From NCBI GenBank assembly GCA_030849465.1, contig JARVLF010000013.1, positions 868,001 through 932,000 on the forward strand: DNA of 64,000 nt, written 5' to 3'. Source of the stretch: Moesziomyces globuligerus (Eukaryota > Basidiomycota > Ustilaginomycetes > Ustilaginales > Ustilaginaceae). How positions within the stretch are numbered: position 1 is the stretch's first letter; the number at the start of each line of letters is the position of its first letter. The translations under genes were made by a program, and so were the position numbers. Below, in pieces: positions 22,559-33,090 of the stretch. The notes beneath the pieces were generated by a model, which was given only the letters and a program-made list of their open reading frames with translations, did no database searches and was not told the DNA's origin.

Positions 22559-23710
22559 TCAACGCTCGGTGGAGGTTCCTAGACTCGACTTGAACGGGCT
22601 GCCGAAGTTGGAGCCGTAGCCACCTGCTGCTGCGTAACCGCCCGAGACCGAGCGCGGGATGGAGGAAGCATCATGGAAGCTCTGGACCGAGACGGGTCTT
22701 CCTTGCGTGTAGTGCACCATGCCATTGGCATGCGAGGAGCTCGACGAGAATCCGTACAGACATCCGAGGTACTTGGAGTCATCGATCGCGCCGTCAAAGT
22801 ACTTTTGTCGCATCTTGAAGAACGTCGTCGCCGTGAGCAGACTATCGCTGCCCGCCTGGTGCTGCTGTCCGATACGGCTCACTTGAAGGTCGTCGGCCAC
22901 GTCCTGCAGCCCGCCCTTGAGCGTCTTGCAGCTGCGCATGAGGAACTTGATGTCGTAGATGCACGGGAACCACACGCGCAGCAGCGCAAAGAAGTCCGCC
23001 TCTTGTGCAGGCAGCGGACTACATGTCACCACTTTCAGCAGGTAGCCAAAATCGTAGCCACTGTTGCGATAGCGACCAGCAAAGTAGATGGAGAAGGTCA
23101 GCCTCGTGCGGTCGGCCTACGGCGCAAGCTAGCATGGGCCGTGTACAGAAGGAAAGCAAGGCTACATACCTGTGGAACGAGACCCACTTGACATCGTCGA
23201 AGAGAGCAAGACCGGATGTGATGAGCAGCTCGCCGAAGTGCTCTACGTCGATGCCCATCCTCTCGTGTCGGTCGAAATCGAGCCCGGCCTTGGTCAGCAA
23301 GTCGAGCGAGTCAGGTGCACACATGTCCTCGCTGTAGAATGTGGTTGGCAAGAAGACAGCACAGTTGGTCAGCAGGGACATCCTATCTAGCTAGCAAGCT
23401 CGGACAAAGAAGCAACGTACTTGATGCTGAATCGGAAGTTGAACTGCCATGTGCAGACGTCGGGGGGCAGATTGCCGTTCTCGTCGCAAAGAGTGATGCC
23501 GAGCTGGATGAGCTTGAGCAGATCCACATTACACCGCAGCGTCTGGTAGTGGTAGTCTGACGAGCCCTTGAATGTGCCTATTGGCCGTGCGACAATGCCA
23601 GGAAACTCGGTGTCCATGGCGACGTACGGGTACTTTTCGATCGTCTCGCGCAGCAGCGCCATTTCGATCTCCAAGTTCTCCGCCCATACTTCCCGTATTC
23701 TTCCCGCCAT
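22559..23710 (-). CDS. CAF1: CCR4-NOT deadenylase CAF1/POP2
   Basis: DEDD-family 3'-5' exonuclease that shortens mRNA poly(A) tails within CCR4-NOT. Exons in transcript order are 23421..23710, 23170..23331 and 22559..23060, giving 317 aa. Catalytic residues visible are D33 and E35 in AMDTEFPG, the [12 protein letters not shown] segment carrying the second-motif Asp, and the [10 protein letters not shown] segment carrying the last Asp. Both introns (89 and 109 nt) are phase 2; the first junction gives FSINEDMCAP and the second WVSFHSGYDFGY, both of which restore the family sequence. The last 60 residues are Ser/Gly/Tyr-rich and are a lineage extension. It is divergent from RPN10. Confidence 0.96.
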
Positions 23711-24471
23711 CGTCGACAGTGTCTCGCGTCGAGCGTGCAGCAGCTGCAGAGGATGTTTCGTAGTATGTCGAGGGGCGACCGTGCGTAGACTGCTGCTCTG
23801 CTCGTCTGGTCGGAGGCACCACTATTGGTGCTGCACGTGCACGGCCTGCGTCGTCGGTGAAGCGACTGCGGTAAGCGAACGTATCGAAAGGGATGTGATG
23901 GCCTGTCAGATAGGCGTGTGTCGTGCGTGATGATGCCGATGCAATGCTGAGAGTTAGATGTACATGTGGTATCGAGAACAGTGGCAGGTGTCGGGGAAGC
24001 GGCTGCAGCCCGGCAGCCTGCGAGCCAACCAGCGTGCTAACAGCGGTGATCGGGTGCGCCCCGCCTAGCGTGGCTGGCTCTCGCTGCCAGTCCCGTCTTC
24101 CGAGAATATGCTGTGGGCGTGTGCGGCTTGGCTGCGCTGCGCTCAGGCGCTGCACCAGATCCGGCGCGTCGCACTCCACTTCGTCTGGCGGAGAGACACG
24201 CAAGCGCTCGACACCAACAGCTTTCGGATTTCCATCTGGTTGCAAGCCTTGCAGTCACACTTCTCCACCCGACACCTGCACGTTTACTCTTCCACCTCTC
24301 TATCGCACAAAGTATTCTATCGTCGCGCTTCCGCACCTGCTGCAATCACAGCACGGAAGCCCTTGAGCAGTCACTCGGCCCAAAGCTCGACCCTGCATCC
24401 AAAACCTTCGTCTCGCTACACCTTACCTCTGGCCGGCCAGCGATCCAGCCAGCCGTATTTCAGCCGTCAAG
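23711..24471. other. Bidirectional promoter region between CAF1 and RPN10
   Basis: 761 bp between divergent starts, no gene supported. A GTGATGA near 23928 resembles a C box, but no D box or rRNA complement is spaced appropriately. C/T-rich leader sequence lies at about 24240-24460 before RPN10. Confidence 0.45.
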
Positions 24472-25712
24472 ATGGTGCTCGAAGCGACGATGCTCGTACT
24501 CGACAACTCCGAGTGGATGCGCAATGGAGACTACACACCAACCCGCTGGGAAGCCCAGGCGGATGCCGTGAGCATGATCTTTGACGCAAAGACCAACTCG
24601 AATCCCGAGAGCGAGGTCGGCCTCATGACCATGGCCGGCAAGAGCCCCGAGGTGCTCGTCACTCTCACGCAGGACATTGGCAAGGTCCTTGGCGCGCTGC
24701 ATCGCTCCAAGATCGTCGGCAACGCCGATCTTGCCACCGGCATCAACGTTGCCTCGCTGGCGCTCAAGCATCGCCAGAACAAGAACCAGAGGCAGAGGGT
24801 GATCGTATTCATCGGATCGCCCGTCCAGCAAACCGAAGAGGACCTGGTCAAACTCGGAAAGAAGCTCAAGAAGAATAACATCGCCGTCGACATTGTCAGC
24901 TTCGGCGAAGACGCCGAGAACGAGGACAAGCTTGCCAAGTTCATTGAGTCGGTCAACAGTGGCGAGAACAGGTACGTCTCACTCATAATCATTGCTGCGG
25001 ATTCTTGTGCCGGTGCAGCCGACACTGACGCTGAACATTGCCGCTCTCGCCTCTCCTTGTGGCTTCGTGCTTTCGCTACAGTCACCTGCTCAGCGTTCCG
25101 GCGGGCCCTCAACTCCTCTCGGACATCATCCTGACCTCGCCTGTACTTCAAGAGGAGGGTGGTGACTCAGGCGCCGGGCCATCCGGCAGTGGCGGTGGAT
25201 CCAACCAGTTCGAGTTCGGCGTCGACCCGAGCATGGATCCAGAGCTGGCCATGGCGCTGCGACTTTCACTCGAGGAGGAGCAAGCGAGGCAGCGAGCAGC
25301 AGAGGGTGCGTCGGGCTCGCAAGCACCCTCGCTTCCCACAGTCTCGGAAGGCGCCGAAACTAGCGCACCGGCTGTGGCAGCAGCCTCGGCTGCGGCGCCG
25401 ACCGCAGGCTTGGCAGGTAGCGGATCCATGGTGCCAAGAGGTGCCGAGGCTATCACCGGCGAGGGCCACAATGCCGACGATGAGTCGGAAGAAGCCATGC
25501 TGCAAAAGGCGATTGCTCTCTCGCAGGGCGGCGGCTCCGCTACCAACGACGAGGACGTCGACATGGCCTCCACGGAAGCGACCGCATCACGCAGGGCCGT
25601 CGTCGCGGGTCAAGAGGGCGAGGAGGACGAGGAGATGGACGAAGACGAGGCCATCGCGAGAGCTATTCAGATGAGCTTGCAGGAAGGCGATGGCCAAGGA
25701 GAGAGCAAGTAG
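24472..25712 (+). CDS. RPN10: 26S proteasome ubiquitin receptor RPN10
   Basis: Regulatory-particle subunit that holds the lid-base joint through its VWA domain and binds ubiquitin chains through UIMs. Exons are 24472..24971 and 25082..25712 (phase 2, intron 110 nt, donor GTACGT), giving 376 aa. The VWA domain spans about 1-190, starting [20 protein letters not shown]. Three UIM-like helices follow: near residue 217 ([13 protein letters not shown]), near 302 ([13 protein letters not shown]) and near 355 ([14 protein letters not shown]). Yeast Rpn10 has one UIM and the human protein two, so three is notable. Ala/Ser-rich linkers separate the UIMs. Confidence 0.96.
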
Positions 25713-27016
25713 CGCAGGCGCACATCTCCGTCCGCATGCATCTGGGCGCTCTGCTCTGGAACACGTCCAGATCGAAGTACGCCTCCTGACGCTATGTCCT
25801 CACGCACCGTGCAGTAAATCAAACATTCATACAGAACCTGCGCCAATTGTGACGTTTATTGCTGCTTCTCTCGAGATCGACGGTCGGACGCGTGTCGACA
25901 AGACGCGAGGCCCTGCCTGCGGCGAAGGGGGCCGATCCGCTCAACAGGACCACCGTCTGAAGCGACCTTCCAACCTGCGGGGGCTAATGAAGCGCTAGCA
26001 CCCCTCAGCGGCGTTTTGTTCGCGATCCTGACGTGAGGATGGACTCGAGCCCTTTCGCGTGTGCACGCACCCTGATCAGGGCGCCGCTTTTGATTGATTT
26101 GTCTGCACAAGGCCCTCGGCTTCCGAATCGTGGAATCCGAACAGAGCACAGACGGCGAAATCTTGTGATGCGTCCGAGACCTGGACAATCGATTGTTGCT
26201 GCAGTGGCAGGCTGTAGACAAGCTCATTCACCCAAAATTCCCGTCGCTCTGTGACTGCTCGATGTTTCCACAGATATCCACTTCAAACGAAACGTTGGCG
26301 TGAGAAAGTGGGCCTGCACGGAAGCGGTGAGTTTGCTCCGTCGGTCCGCCTCCGATACTGCCCGGAGCGCGACCTTGGGGAGGGCTTTATGCAAAGATAG
26401 AGTTTGTGAGAGAGACTGAGCCTCCTTGAGCCTCTTTGCTCCCTGGCCATGTCGTCGCCAAAGTCTTCGGAACAGCCGTGACGGGTGACTGGCTAGTCCG
26501 GCACAGACCCGCGCCATGCCCCGTGCGCCCCGCGAGCCGCTCCTCTCCTTGCCCCTCAATTGCCGGACTTGGCAACGTCCGTTTCTCATTAACATCACCC
26601 AGCGGCCAGAGCGGCAGCCTGGCAAACCTTGTTGGCTAGCTGTCCCGGCCTCAAATGGCCGCCCTCTGAGCAGGCGAAGCAAGTCGCGACGAGCAGAGGA
26701 AATGCAAGAGACCCACCAGGCGGAGCTAGTTTCATTTAAAGGAAGCGCCTGCTCGCGGCCCCTTCTCTTGAGGGCCCCTCGTTTCACTTGTGCTGGACGG
26801 AGCTTCTTTTCCATCGCCTTGATCGCTTCATAAGGCCGTTGCATGCCTCCTCTTCTGCTGCATCGCCTCTCTGCTGCCACCGCTGCAACTCAGCCCTAAA
26901 GATTGCGTTGCCCCGTGCGGGCCTGGTCGACCTTTGTCCCGATACGTCCCCACACGTCTTTGTCCACCATCGTCCCTTCTCTCCTTCTCAGCGCACTCTG
27001 AGGTCCTCGTCCAGGG
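25713..27016. other. Intergenic region, 1.3 kb, before the RanBP2-finger gene
   Basis: No gene is supported on either strand. The last 250 bp is C/T-rich and probably the transcribed leader of the downstream gene. No repeat of note. Confidence 0.5.
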
Positions 27017-29246
27017 ATGTCCACCAAGACGCAAGGACCAAGGCATTCCCTTCCCCCCAAGGTAAGTTTGACGTTCCGACCTGTGGCGATTCGAGATAGT
27101 CGGCGGCGGGTCTGTTCAATGAAAGATTGCCGCTGACGAGACGACTGCTGCCTTGACTCTTTGGATCCGTCGGTCCTTTCCAGCCCATGGTCTCTGCCAC
27201 GCCACCCATCTATGGTCCGATGAGCGGACTCTATGGCGATCAGGCTGCGGCTGCTTCTCGAGATCGTTGCCACATAGATGCAGCTCACACTGCCCTCCAT
27301 GCCGTTCCCATGAGGCAAAGGAGAGGCTATGAGTGGGCTGCGACACCACCCTTCCCTACGCCGGCACTCACCACGAGCTCGCTCTCGTCATCATCCATGT
27401 TTGGAGAGCACTCGCCCGTTCTCACAACTCCGACAGGTGGGCATATGATGCAGAGGTCCCTCGATCTCGGGAGCCCGCCCCTCATGCAGCCTGCCGATAG
27501 GTTTGACACTAGAAGCTCGCTCACTTCGCCGTCCAAGCAGATCAGTGGCTTCGATCTGCATCCCAGCCATCATCAGGGCAATGTCATCGATCTCGCGAGG
27601 TCTCTAGCTGGAATCAACATGCACGATCAGCAGCGTCATCTCGACAGCTACCATGTTTCCTCGTTTGCCGAGCCTCAGCCACCCGGTCCTCTGCTCATCC
27701 CCATGCAGCCAACTGGCGCTGGTGTGCCGCTCACTTCCGTGGTGGAGACCCTCGCTTCGAAGGGATCCAAAGCCGCAGCTGAGGATCCCGAGACTGTTGC
27801 GGCGGCGTACAAGCTCAGTCAGTGGGGGATCGGGTAAGTCGACACGCGTCCCTTTTAGCGCATACATCATTTATCAGACCTTCCCGTATACTGACCAGTC
27901 GCTCTTTTCCTCATTCCTTCTCGACATTGCGCCCTTGATCCTCAGCATTGGTCCAGGCATCAACCCTAAGGTGACATCCAGTCGCAGCGGCGCCAACAGT
28001 AGAGGTCGCTTGCCGGCAAGTGAGCCCCCGATCGTCAACACGGGAAACTCTGGCCCCATGTGTGTCCAGCCTGGAGATTGGATCTGCACCAGCTGTGGCT
28101 TCGTGGTAAGTACACTTTGATATTGTTTCGGCTCCTCTGAAGTACGCACCCAGCCATGACCGCGGTGCGTGGCACGAGCGAGCAGGAGCTGCATAAGAAT
28201 GTTGCGCTAATCTAGCTTCGTGTCCGATCTCTTCCTTCGGCCTCTGATACGCACGTTCACAGAACTGGCGGCGTCGCGAGGTCTGCATGCGCTGCTTCCC
28301 TCACGCTGAAGGCAACGATATCGGACGCGGTATCCAGGGAGGCGAAATGCTGGCGAAAAGGCTGGCCGCTGGTCTCGACCCCGATACGGAGGAGTACCGT
28401 CAGTCAGTGCAAGCCTTGTGCCCAGACAAGGTGAAGCGAGGCTTGGAGTCCTACTCTCAGAGAATGGCGTCCAACACTTCTCGAGCCACTTACCCACCGG
28501 GCCTTGGTGGAACTGTTCCATATCTCGGAGCTCAGGCATCAGCACAGGACTTCGGGGGTAGCGCTCCCAATTATCTTGGCGTTCACCTTGGCCCACAGGT
28601 CCAACAACAGTGGAGGCAGCCGATGGACTTCTCTAACCAGCACATGGAGGTGCGAAGCCCTGATCACTACGGTCGGTCGCAGAGCACGCCTTCGTCACTC
28701 GATGCGCACCTCTCGTCTCAACAAAGCTACGCGATCTACGATGCCAACAGGGGTGAAAGCAGCCCCTACAAGACATACTACCCCGACATGAGCTGCGGTG
28801 TTGGTGCACGCACGATCCCGGGAGCGGCTGGCTTTGCAGCGCAGCCAGAGCAGGCCTCTGAGCAGAGCTCACCGCATTCGTCCGCCTCGAAGGAGGAGAC
28901 AGCTTCGAGAGCGGTGCTCACTCGCTCCTCGACATTTCCCAGCCGGGGCGAGCACGAGGATGAGGAGCGCTTTCGAGGCGCGGCCGGCCAAGCGAACAGC
29001 CCATACGGCACTGGCTCAATGACATGGACGTACGCTTCGCCCGAGTCGACGCCTGGGCTGCCGAAAGACATCTGGGCTCCTGCTCCCAAGCGGCCGACCC
29101 TGGTGCTCACGGATCCCGAGGACATCGCGCGCGAGAAGCGCGCCAAGCCCCAGCCGATCGGAACGCGTTGGGCAGCCCCGGCCAGCACGCGGAATGGCGA
29201 GGCCGGCAGCGGGCCGGCACGCCACGCATCTCTGGAAACCGCTTGA
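27017..29246 (+). CDS. RanBP2-type zinc-finger protein, probably RNA-binding
   Basis: Exons are 27017..27061, 27184..27833, 27946..28105 and 28263..29246, giving 612 aa. Only one folded domain is evident, a RanBP2 zinc finger at about 257-283. It reads GDWICTSCGFV then NWRRREVCMRC, with spacing W-x-C-x2-C-x3-N-x6-C-x2-C. Such fingers commonly bind single-stranded GGU-type RNA; here the Asn and the two Arg are kept. The rest is Ser/Pro/Gln/His-rich and probably disordered. A short C-terminal motif PKRPTLVLTDPEDIAREKRAK looks conserved-like. The third intron splits the finger exactly between its two Cys pairs; retention would stop translation four codons later. No RRM is seen. Function beyond RNA binding is unknown. 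Confidence 0.82.
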
Positions 29247-29807
29247 AGGAAGGACCTCTGCAAGAAAATCTCGGCTCTGATACTCTTTGACTCGTGTCGA
29301 CTGGACCTCGCTTTTTGGACGCTACGTACGGCGCTAGCGCTGCCCTCAAGGGCAGCTTCGTGATGCTTCTCTTTCCCCCTCTCTCTTGCCCTACTCTCTC
29401 TCACATCTCATCTGGCTAGTTCAGCTCGCTCTCCGATCTGCTGTCCGCTCTGTCTGCCCATGCACTCTCACTCTGTGACTCAACCACGCCCTGTCTCTCC
29501 CGTCCTTGTCTGTCGCCGTCTCGTCGTGAGTCCTTGCACGCGCGCACGTGGGAAGCGGCTGCGTCTTGTGCTGGCGTTTGAGGCTTTGGAGGAGAGACTG
29601 CGTGTGCGCGAGAGGAGATTCTGGCGAGAAGGACACGCGTGCTGAGGGACTAGATCGAAAAAAGTGCGAGATCAGATTGCATGGCACGATGGGGTTTGGC
29701 TAAAGATACAAATACAGAAATGGGGAGGTGGGAATTGCGACCCCTGTGGGGGTCGATGAAGCTTTGCGTGACTTGTGAAACGAGCACGATTCAGCATCCA
29801 CGCTCTT
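29247..29807. other. Convergent spacer between the RanBP2-finger gene and CDC24
   Basis: 561 bp holding both 3' ends; CT-rich tracts around 29370-29420. No gene or RNA is seen. Confidence 0.5.
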
Positions 29808-32800
29808 CTACGCAGGAGGGGTAGCAGTGACGAGGAGTTCAACATGGCCAGTTCTTCTGGCGCCCTCGAAGGCCATCTGGACATCATCGTCGTCGGACAT
29901 GAGGACGGTATCTCCATCCTCGTCGATGTAGCGCATGCGCAAGGAGCCCTCGAGCGCCTTGCCCGAACACACCCTCACCTTCTTGGCCACCTTGTCCGCG
30001 AGCGCGCCAAATCCGATCGTGGTGAGCACGACGACGACAAACTTGTCGTCGCCAAAGTTGACAATCAGCTTGACCGCGTTCGAGTTGGTCGCTACCGCCT
30101 GCTGCTGCTGCTGTTGCTGTTGATGCTGCTGCTGAGCGGGTCGACCATTCGACGAGAGATTGCTCGTCCTCAGCATGGTCGACGAGGCACTCGACCCCGT
30201 CGAGTTGGTCACATTCACCGGAGACGAGGCGGCAGTCGACGATTGCGGCCTCGACTGCCCCGACTGCGCCGACTCGGAGGTGGCAATGGACGAGCTGGAG
30301 AACCGCTTATCTCCCGTCGTCTGCACAGCAGGCGCCGGCGCCGCACTGGCGCCCGCTCCATTGACCGCGTTGCCGCTCTTAACGTGCTCGCCCATGTTGG
30401 CGCCGAGCGGGACCTTGGGCATGGGCGGTGGCGGACCCTGCATGTGCGGCGGCAGAGCATACATCTGCGGATTCGACGCCGACCTCGAGCGACTGTGCAC
30501 GGCGCCCGAGTCCGACGTGGTGCGCGACATATTGGACGCCACCGAGTCGCCGCGCGGCCGGGCGTACTTGAAGTCGCTGCCCGCCGAATCCGACGAGCCG
30601 TCGAGATACTCGACCGCGCCGCCATCGACGCCGCCCGCGCGCGGCGTGCGCGCATACCCTGCTTGGACGCCGTTGACCTGGCGCAGCTGCCGCGACGAGC
30701 TCGCCTTGCGCAGCGCATGCTGGTGCTGGTCGGCTCCGGACGAGTAGCTCAGCCCGCGCGGCATGGGCGGCGGCACCGCAGGTGAATGCGACCGCCACTG
30801 AGCCATCACGCTCGAGTCCTGGTCCTCCGTCCTGGCGCGCGGCCGCAGATCCGAGCTCGCCAACGAGTTTTGCCTCTCCCTCGCCTCGGACCCGGGCTGC
30901 GAAAACCTCCCCTGCGCCGGCGTCGCCCGCCCCGAGTTCGACTCGTAGTAGCTCTGGCCTTCGGAATCCTCGTCGTCGTACCGGTACGAACTCGCCTGGC
31001 TCTGCGTGCGCGACAGGCCCGACGGCGGCAAGGCCGAAAACGGATTGACGGGCGCCATCTCGGAGAGCGGCGTCTGCGGAAAGTGGGAGCTGGTCTGCGT
31101 GATGCGTCGGTTGCCCAGCGCGCCGGCGCCAGCCATGTTGATGCTCTGCTGCTGCGAGTAGTGCTGCGCGGCCGCCTGCTGACGGCGCATGTTGACCTCG
31201 TCGATGAGCTTGTTGATCGCCGCCTGCCAGAGCTTGAGCTGCTCCTCGTTCTTGCACTTGAGCGCAAACGACTCGTGGTCGACGTCGCCGCGCCACCACA
31301 CCTGCAGCGCGTGCTGGCCGCTGGGCGCACCGAGGATGCTGCTCATCTTGGAGTTGGCAAAGGCGCCGGTGACGTTGTTGATGAAGATGCGTCCCTTGAG
31401 CTGGAGCGTCGTCTTGACCTTCTTTCCCGCGGCGCCGCCGGCAGCCGAGCTGCCCTTCTGCTTGAGGAGCGAGTTGTTCTTTGCGCCCTTCTTCTGCGCT
31501 GCAGGGGCGAGCTCCTTGCAGCACAGCAGGATCTTTTCAAAGAGGTAGACGTGGTACTCGCGCTCGGTGTCGCTCTTTGCGACCATGAAGACGTCCGAGA
31601 GCAGCAACAGACCGAAGGTCTTGATGTTGTGTCCCTTCCAGTCCTCGACGCGCCATTCGAGCTCCTTGACCAGCTGGGCGTTCTCCTGCAGTCTGCTGGT
31701 CTCGTTGACCTTGTCGGTGGTGCGGCGCATGACCTCGAGGCCGTCCTGGAGCTCCTGGTAGCGCGGCGCATCCTCGTGGGTCTTCTTGAGCAGCTGCTCG
31801 AGCAGCAGCGGATACTTGCAGATGCGCTGCACGGGCTTGATCATAAAGGTGGGCAGCTCGTAGGCCGGATCGAGGTAGCAGCCCTGGGCGGCGGGCATGC
31901 CCTTGAGACGCACAAGATTGTGGGCCTCGTGGTTGATGAGGTCGAGGGCCAGGTTGTAGTTTGCGCAGAACGGCTCGTAGACGGCAAAGTCGTCCTCCAT
32001 GGTCATGAAGACGTGGCCAAAGTGCTGCTCGTCGGGCGGGCGGCGCACGTTCTCCTCGACACAGATGAGGAATCGACGCTGGACGTCGACGAGCTTGTTG
32101 AGGTTGCCGAAGAGGTTGTGGAGCGTATCCGGGGGCAGGATGTCGTACTGGGCGAGGGCACGAGCATAGTTCTGGAGCACCTCGAGGTCCTGTACGTACT
32201 TGCGCTCGGTGGTGAGGAGCTCGCGGATGACCTTTGCGCGGTCGTCGGAAGGGTGGTCGAGGTCATCGTTGTCCGACTTGCGGTTTGTCTCGATGAGGAG
32301 GCCTCGCTCCTCGAGCACATCGAGCAGACGGTTGATGGTGCGGACGACCTTGACGAAGCCGTTGGTGTCATTGAGGTAGAGCTGGGAGACGGTGAAGATG
32401 TCATCGGGGTCCCATCCGAGCTTCTCCTTGAGGGCGATGATGAACTTCATGACCTGTGCCTTGCACGCGTTGGCATTGGAGCGATTCGCGTCTGGGTTGA
32501 CGGGGAGCTCTACTTCGGGGTTCAAGGTGTTGAAGAGGGCGCAGAGGGGCGAGCCGAGGCGGAAGCACTGCCAGAGCTGCGTGACGGGGTCGCTGCTGGA
32601 CTTGCGAGCAGGCGGTGTGTCTGGCGATGTGGGGCTGCTTGCGACGTTTGGGCTGAGCGGGTCGGAGGGGGTGGTGGGAGAGATGGCGGATGTGGCGGTC
32701 ATCTCGTCGAGATAGGCCTCGCCGAAGCCGGGGACGCAGTATAGGCGGTCGCGAAGATTGAGGCAGGCCTGGTAGAGCGAGGAGCCTGCGACGGCCTGCT

Positions 32801-33062
32801 TGTTGGCGATGGTGTTGGCGGCAGCGGGCGCGCCGGCCATGAGTGCAGCGCCGCCGGGACCGATGAGGGAAGAGCCGATGCCGCCATCTGCCGACGAGCT
32901 TGCGACGGAGGAGGCTGTGGATGCGTTCATGCCGGGCAGAGGCGAAGGGGAGAGGGGCATGGACGCGGCGGATATTGTGGTCGGGTCGAAGGCGGGCGAT
33001 GAGGAAGAGGAGATGGACTGCTTTCGCACTGATCTGAATGCCAGTGATGCGGACGCGGCCAT
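29808..33062 (-). CDS. CDC24: CDC24-type Rho guanine nucleotide exchange factor
   Basis: Activates Cdc42/Rac-type GTPases for polarised growth. It is one exon with 1084 aa from the first in-frame ATG; upstream sense codons lack an ATG. Domain order: a disordered Ser-rich N-terminus (1-95); a Cdc24-type CH-like domain (about 97-255, SLYQACLNLRDRLYCVPGFG); a DH domain (about 275-455, VIRELLTTERKYVQDLEVLQ, with the terminal KPVQRICKYPLLLEQLL); a PH domain (about 475-625); a long Ser/Pro-rich linker with a poly-Gln run; and a C-terminal PB1 domain (about 1000-1080) with an OPCA-like acidic motif, YIDEDGDTVLMSDDDD. PB1 would bind a Bem1-type scaffold. The leader carries a triplicated 10-bp unit ending at the ATG. 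Confidence 0.96.
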   Translation of the reverse strand: MAASASLAFRSVRKQSISSSSSPAFDPTTISAASMPLSPSPLPGMNASTASSVASSSADGGIGSSLIGPGGAALMAGAPAAANTIANKQAVAGSSLYQACLNLRDRLYCVPGFGEAYLDEMTATSAISPTTPSDPLSPNVASSPTSPDTPPARKSSSDPVTQLWQCFRLGSPLCALFNTLNPEVELPVNPDANRSNANACKAQVMKFIIALKEKLGWDPDDIFTVSQLYLNDTNGFVKVVRTINRLLDVLEERGLLIETNRKSDNDDLDHPSDDRAKVIRELLTTERKYVQDLEVLQNYARALAQYDILPPDTLHNLFGNLNKLVDVQRRFLICVEENVRRPPDEQHFGHVFMTMEDDFAVYEPFCANYNLALDLINHEAHNLVRLKGMPAAQGCYLDPAYELPTFMIKPVQRICKYPLLLEQLLKKTHEDAPRYQELQDGLEVMRRTTDKVNETSRLQENAQLVKELEWRVEDWKGHNIKTFGLLLLSDVFMVAKSDTEREYHVYLFEKILLCCKELAPAAQKKGAKNNSLLKQKGSSAAGGAAGKKVKTTLQLKGRIFINNVTGAFANSKMSSILGAPSGQHALQVWWRGDVDHESFALKCKNEEQLKLWQAAINKLIDEVNMRRQQAAAQHYSQQQSINMAGAGALGNRRITQTSSHFPQTPLSEMAPVNPFSALPPSGLSRTQSQASSYRYDDEDSEGQSYYESNSGRATPAQGRFSQPGSEARERQNSLASSDLRPRARTEDQDSSVMAQWRSHSPAVPPPMPRGLSYSSGADQHQHALRKASSSRQLRQVNGVQAGYARTPRAGGVDGGAVEYLDGSSDSAGSDFKYARPRGDSVASNMSRTTSDSGAVHSRSRSASNPQMYALPPHMQGPPPPMPKVPLGANMGEHVKSGNAVNGAGASAAPAPAVQTTGDKRFSSSSIATSESAQSGQSRPQSSTAASSPVNVTNSTGSSASSTMLRTSNLSSNGRPAQQQHQQQQQQQQAVATNSNAVKLIVNFGDDKFVVVVLTTIGFGALADKVAKKVRVCSGKALEGSLRMRYIDEDGDTVLMSDDDDVQMAFEGARRTGHVELLVTATPPA
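30100..30136 (-). repeat. CAG/CAA trinucleotide run encoding poly-Gln in CDC24
   Basis: The linker before the PB1 domain has about 11 Gln with one His (QQQHQQQQQQQQ). It is encoded by mixed CAG and CAA codons, so slippage is limited by interruptions. Length variation among isolates would be expected. Confidence 0.8.
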
Positions 33063-33090
33063 GGTGCGGGGTGGTGCGGGGTGGTGCGGG
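33061..33090. repeat. 10-bp tandem triplication at the CDC24 start codon
   Basis: GTGGTGCGGG repeated three times on the + strand (first copy with one change) lies immediately before and overlapping the CDC24 ATG. In the transcript it is CCCGCACCAC-type units whose last copy supplies the CACCATGG start context. Confidence 0.85.

Noticed and set aside
30786..32744. 652-codon open frame opposite CDC24
   Set aside because: Antisense shadow of the DH/PH coding region; Leu/Val/Glu-rich with no recognisable motif.
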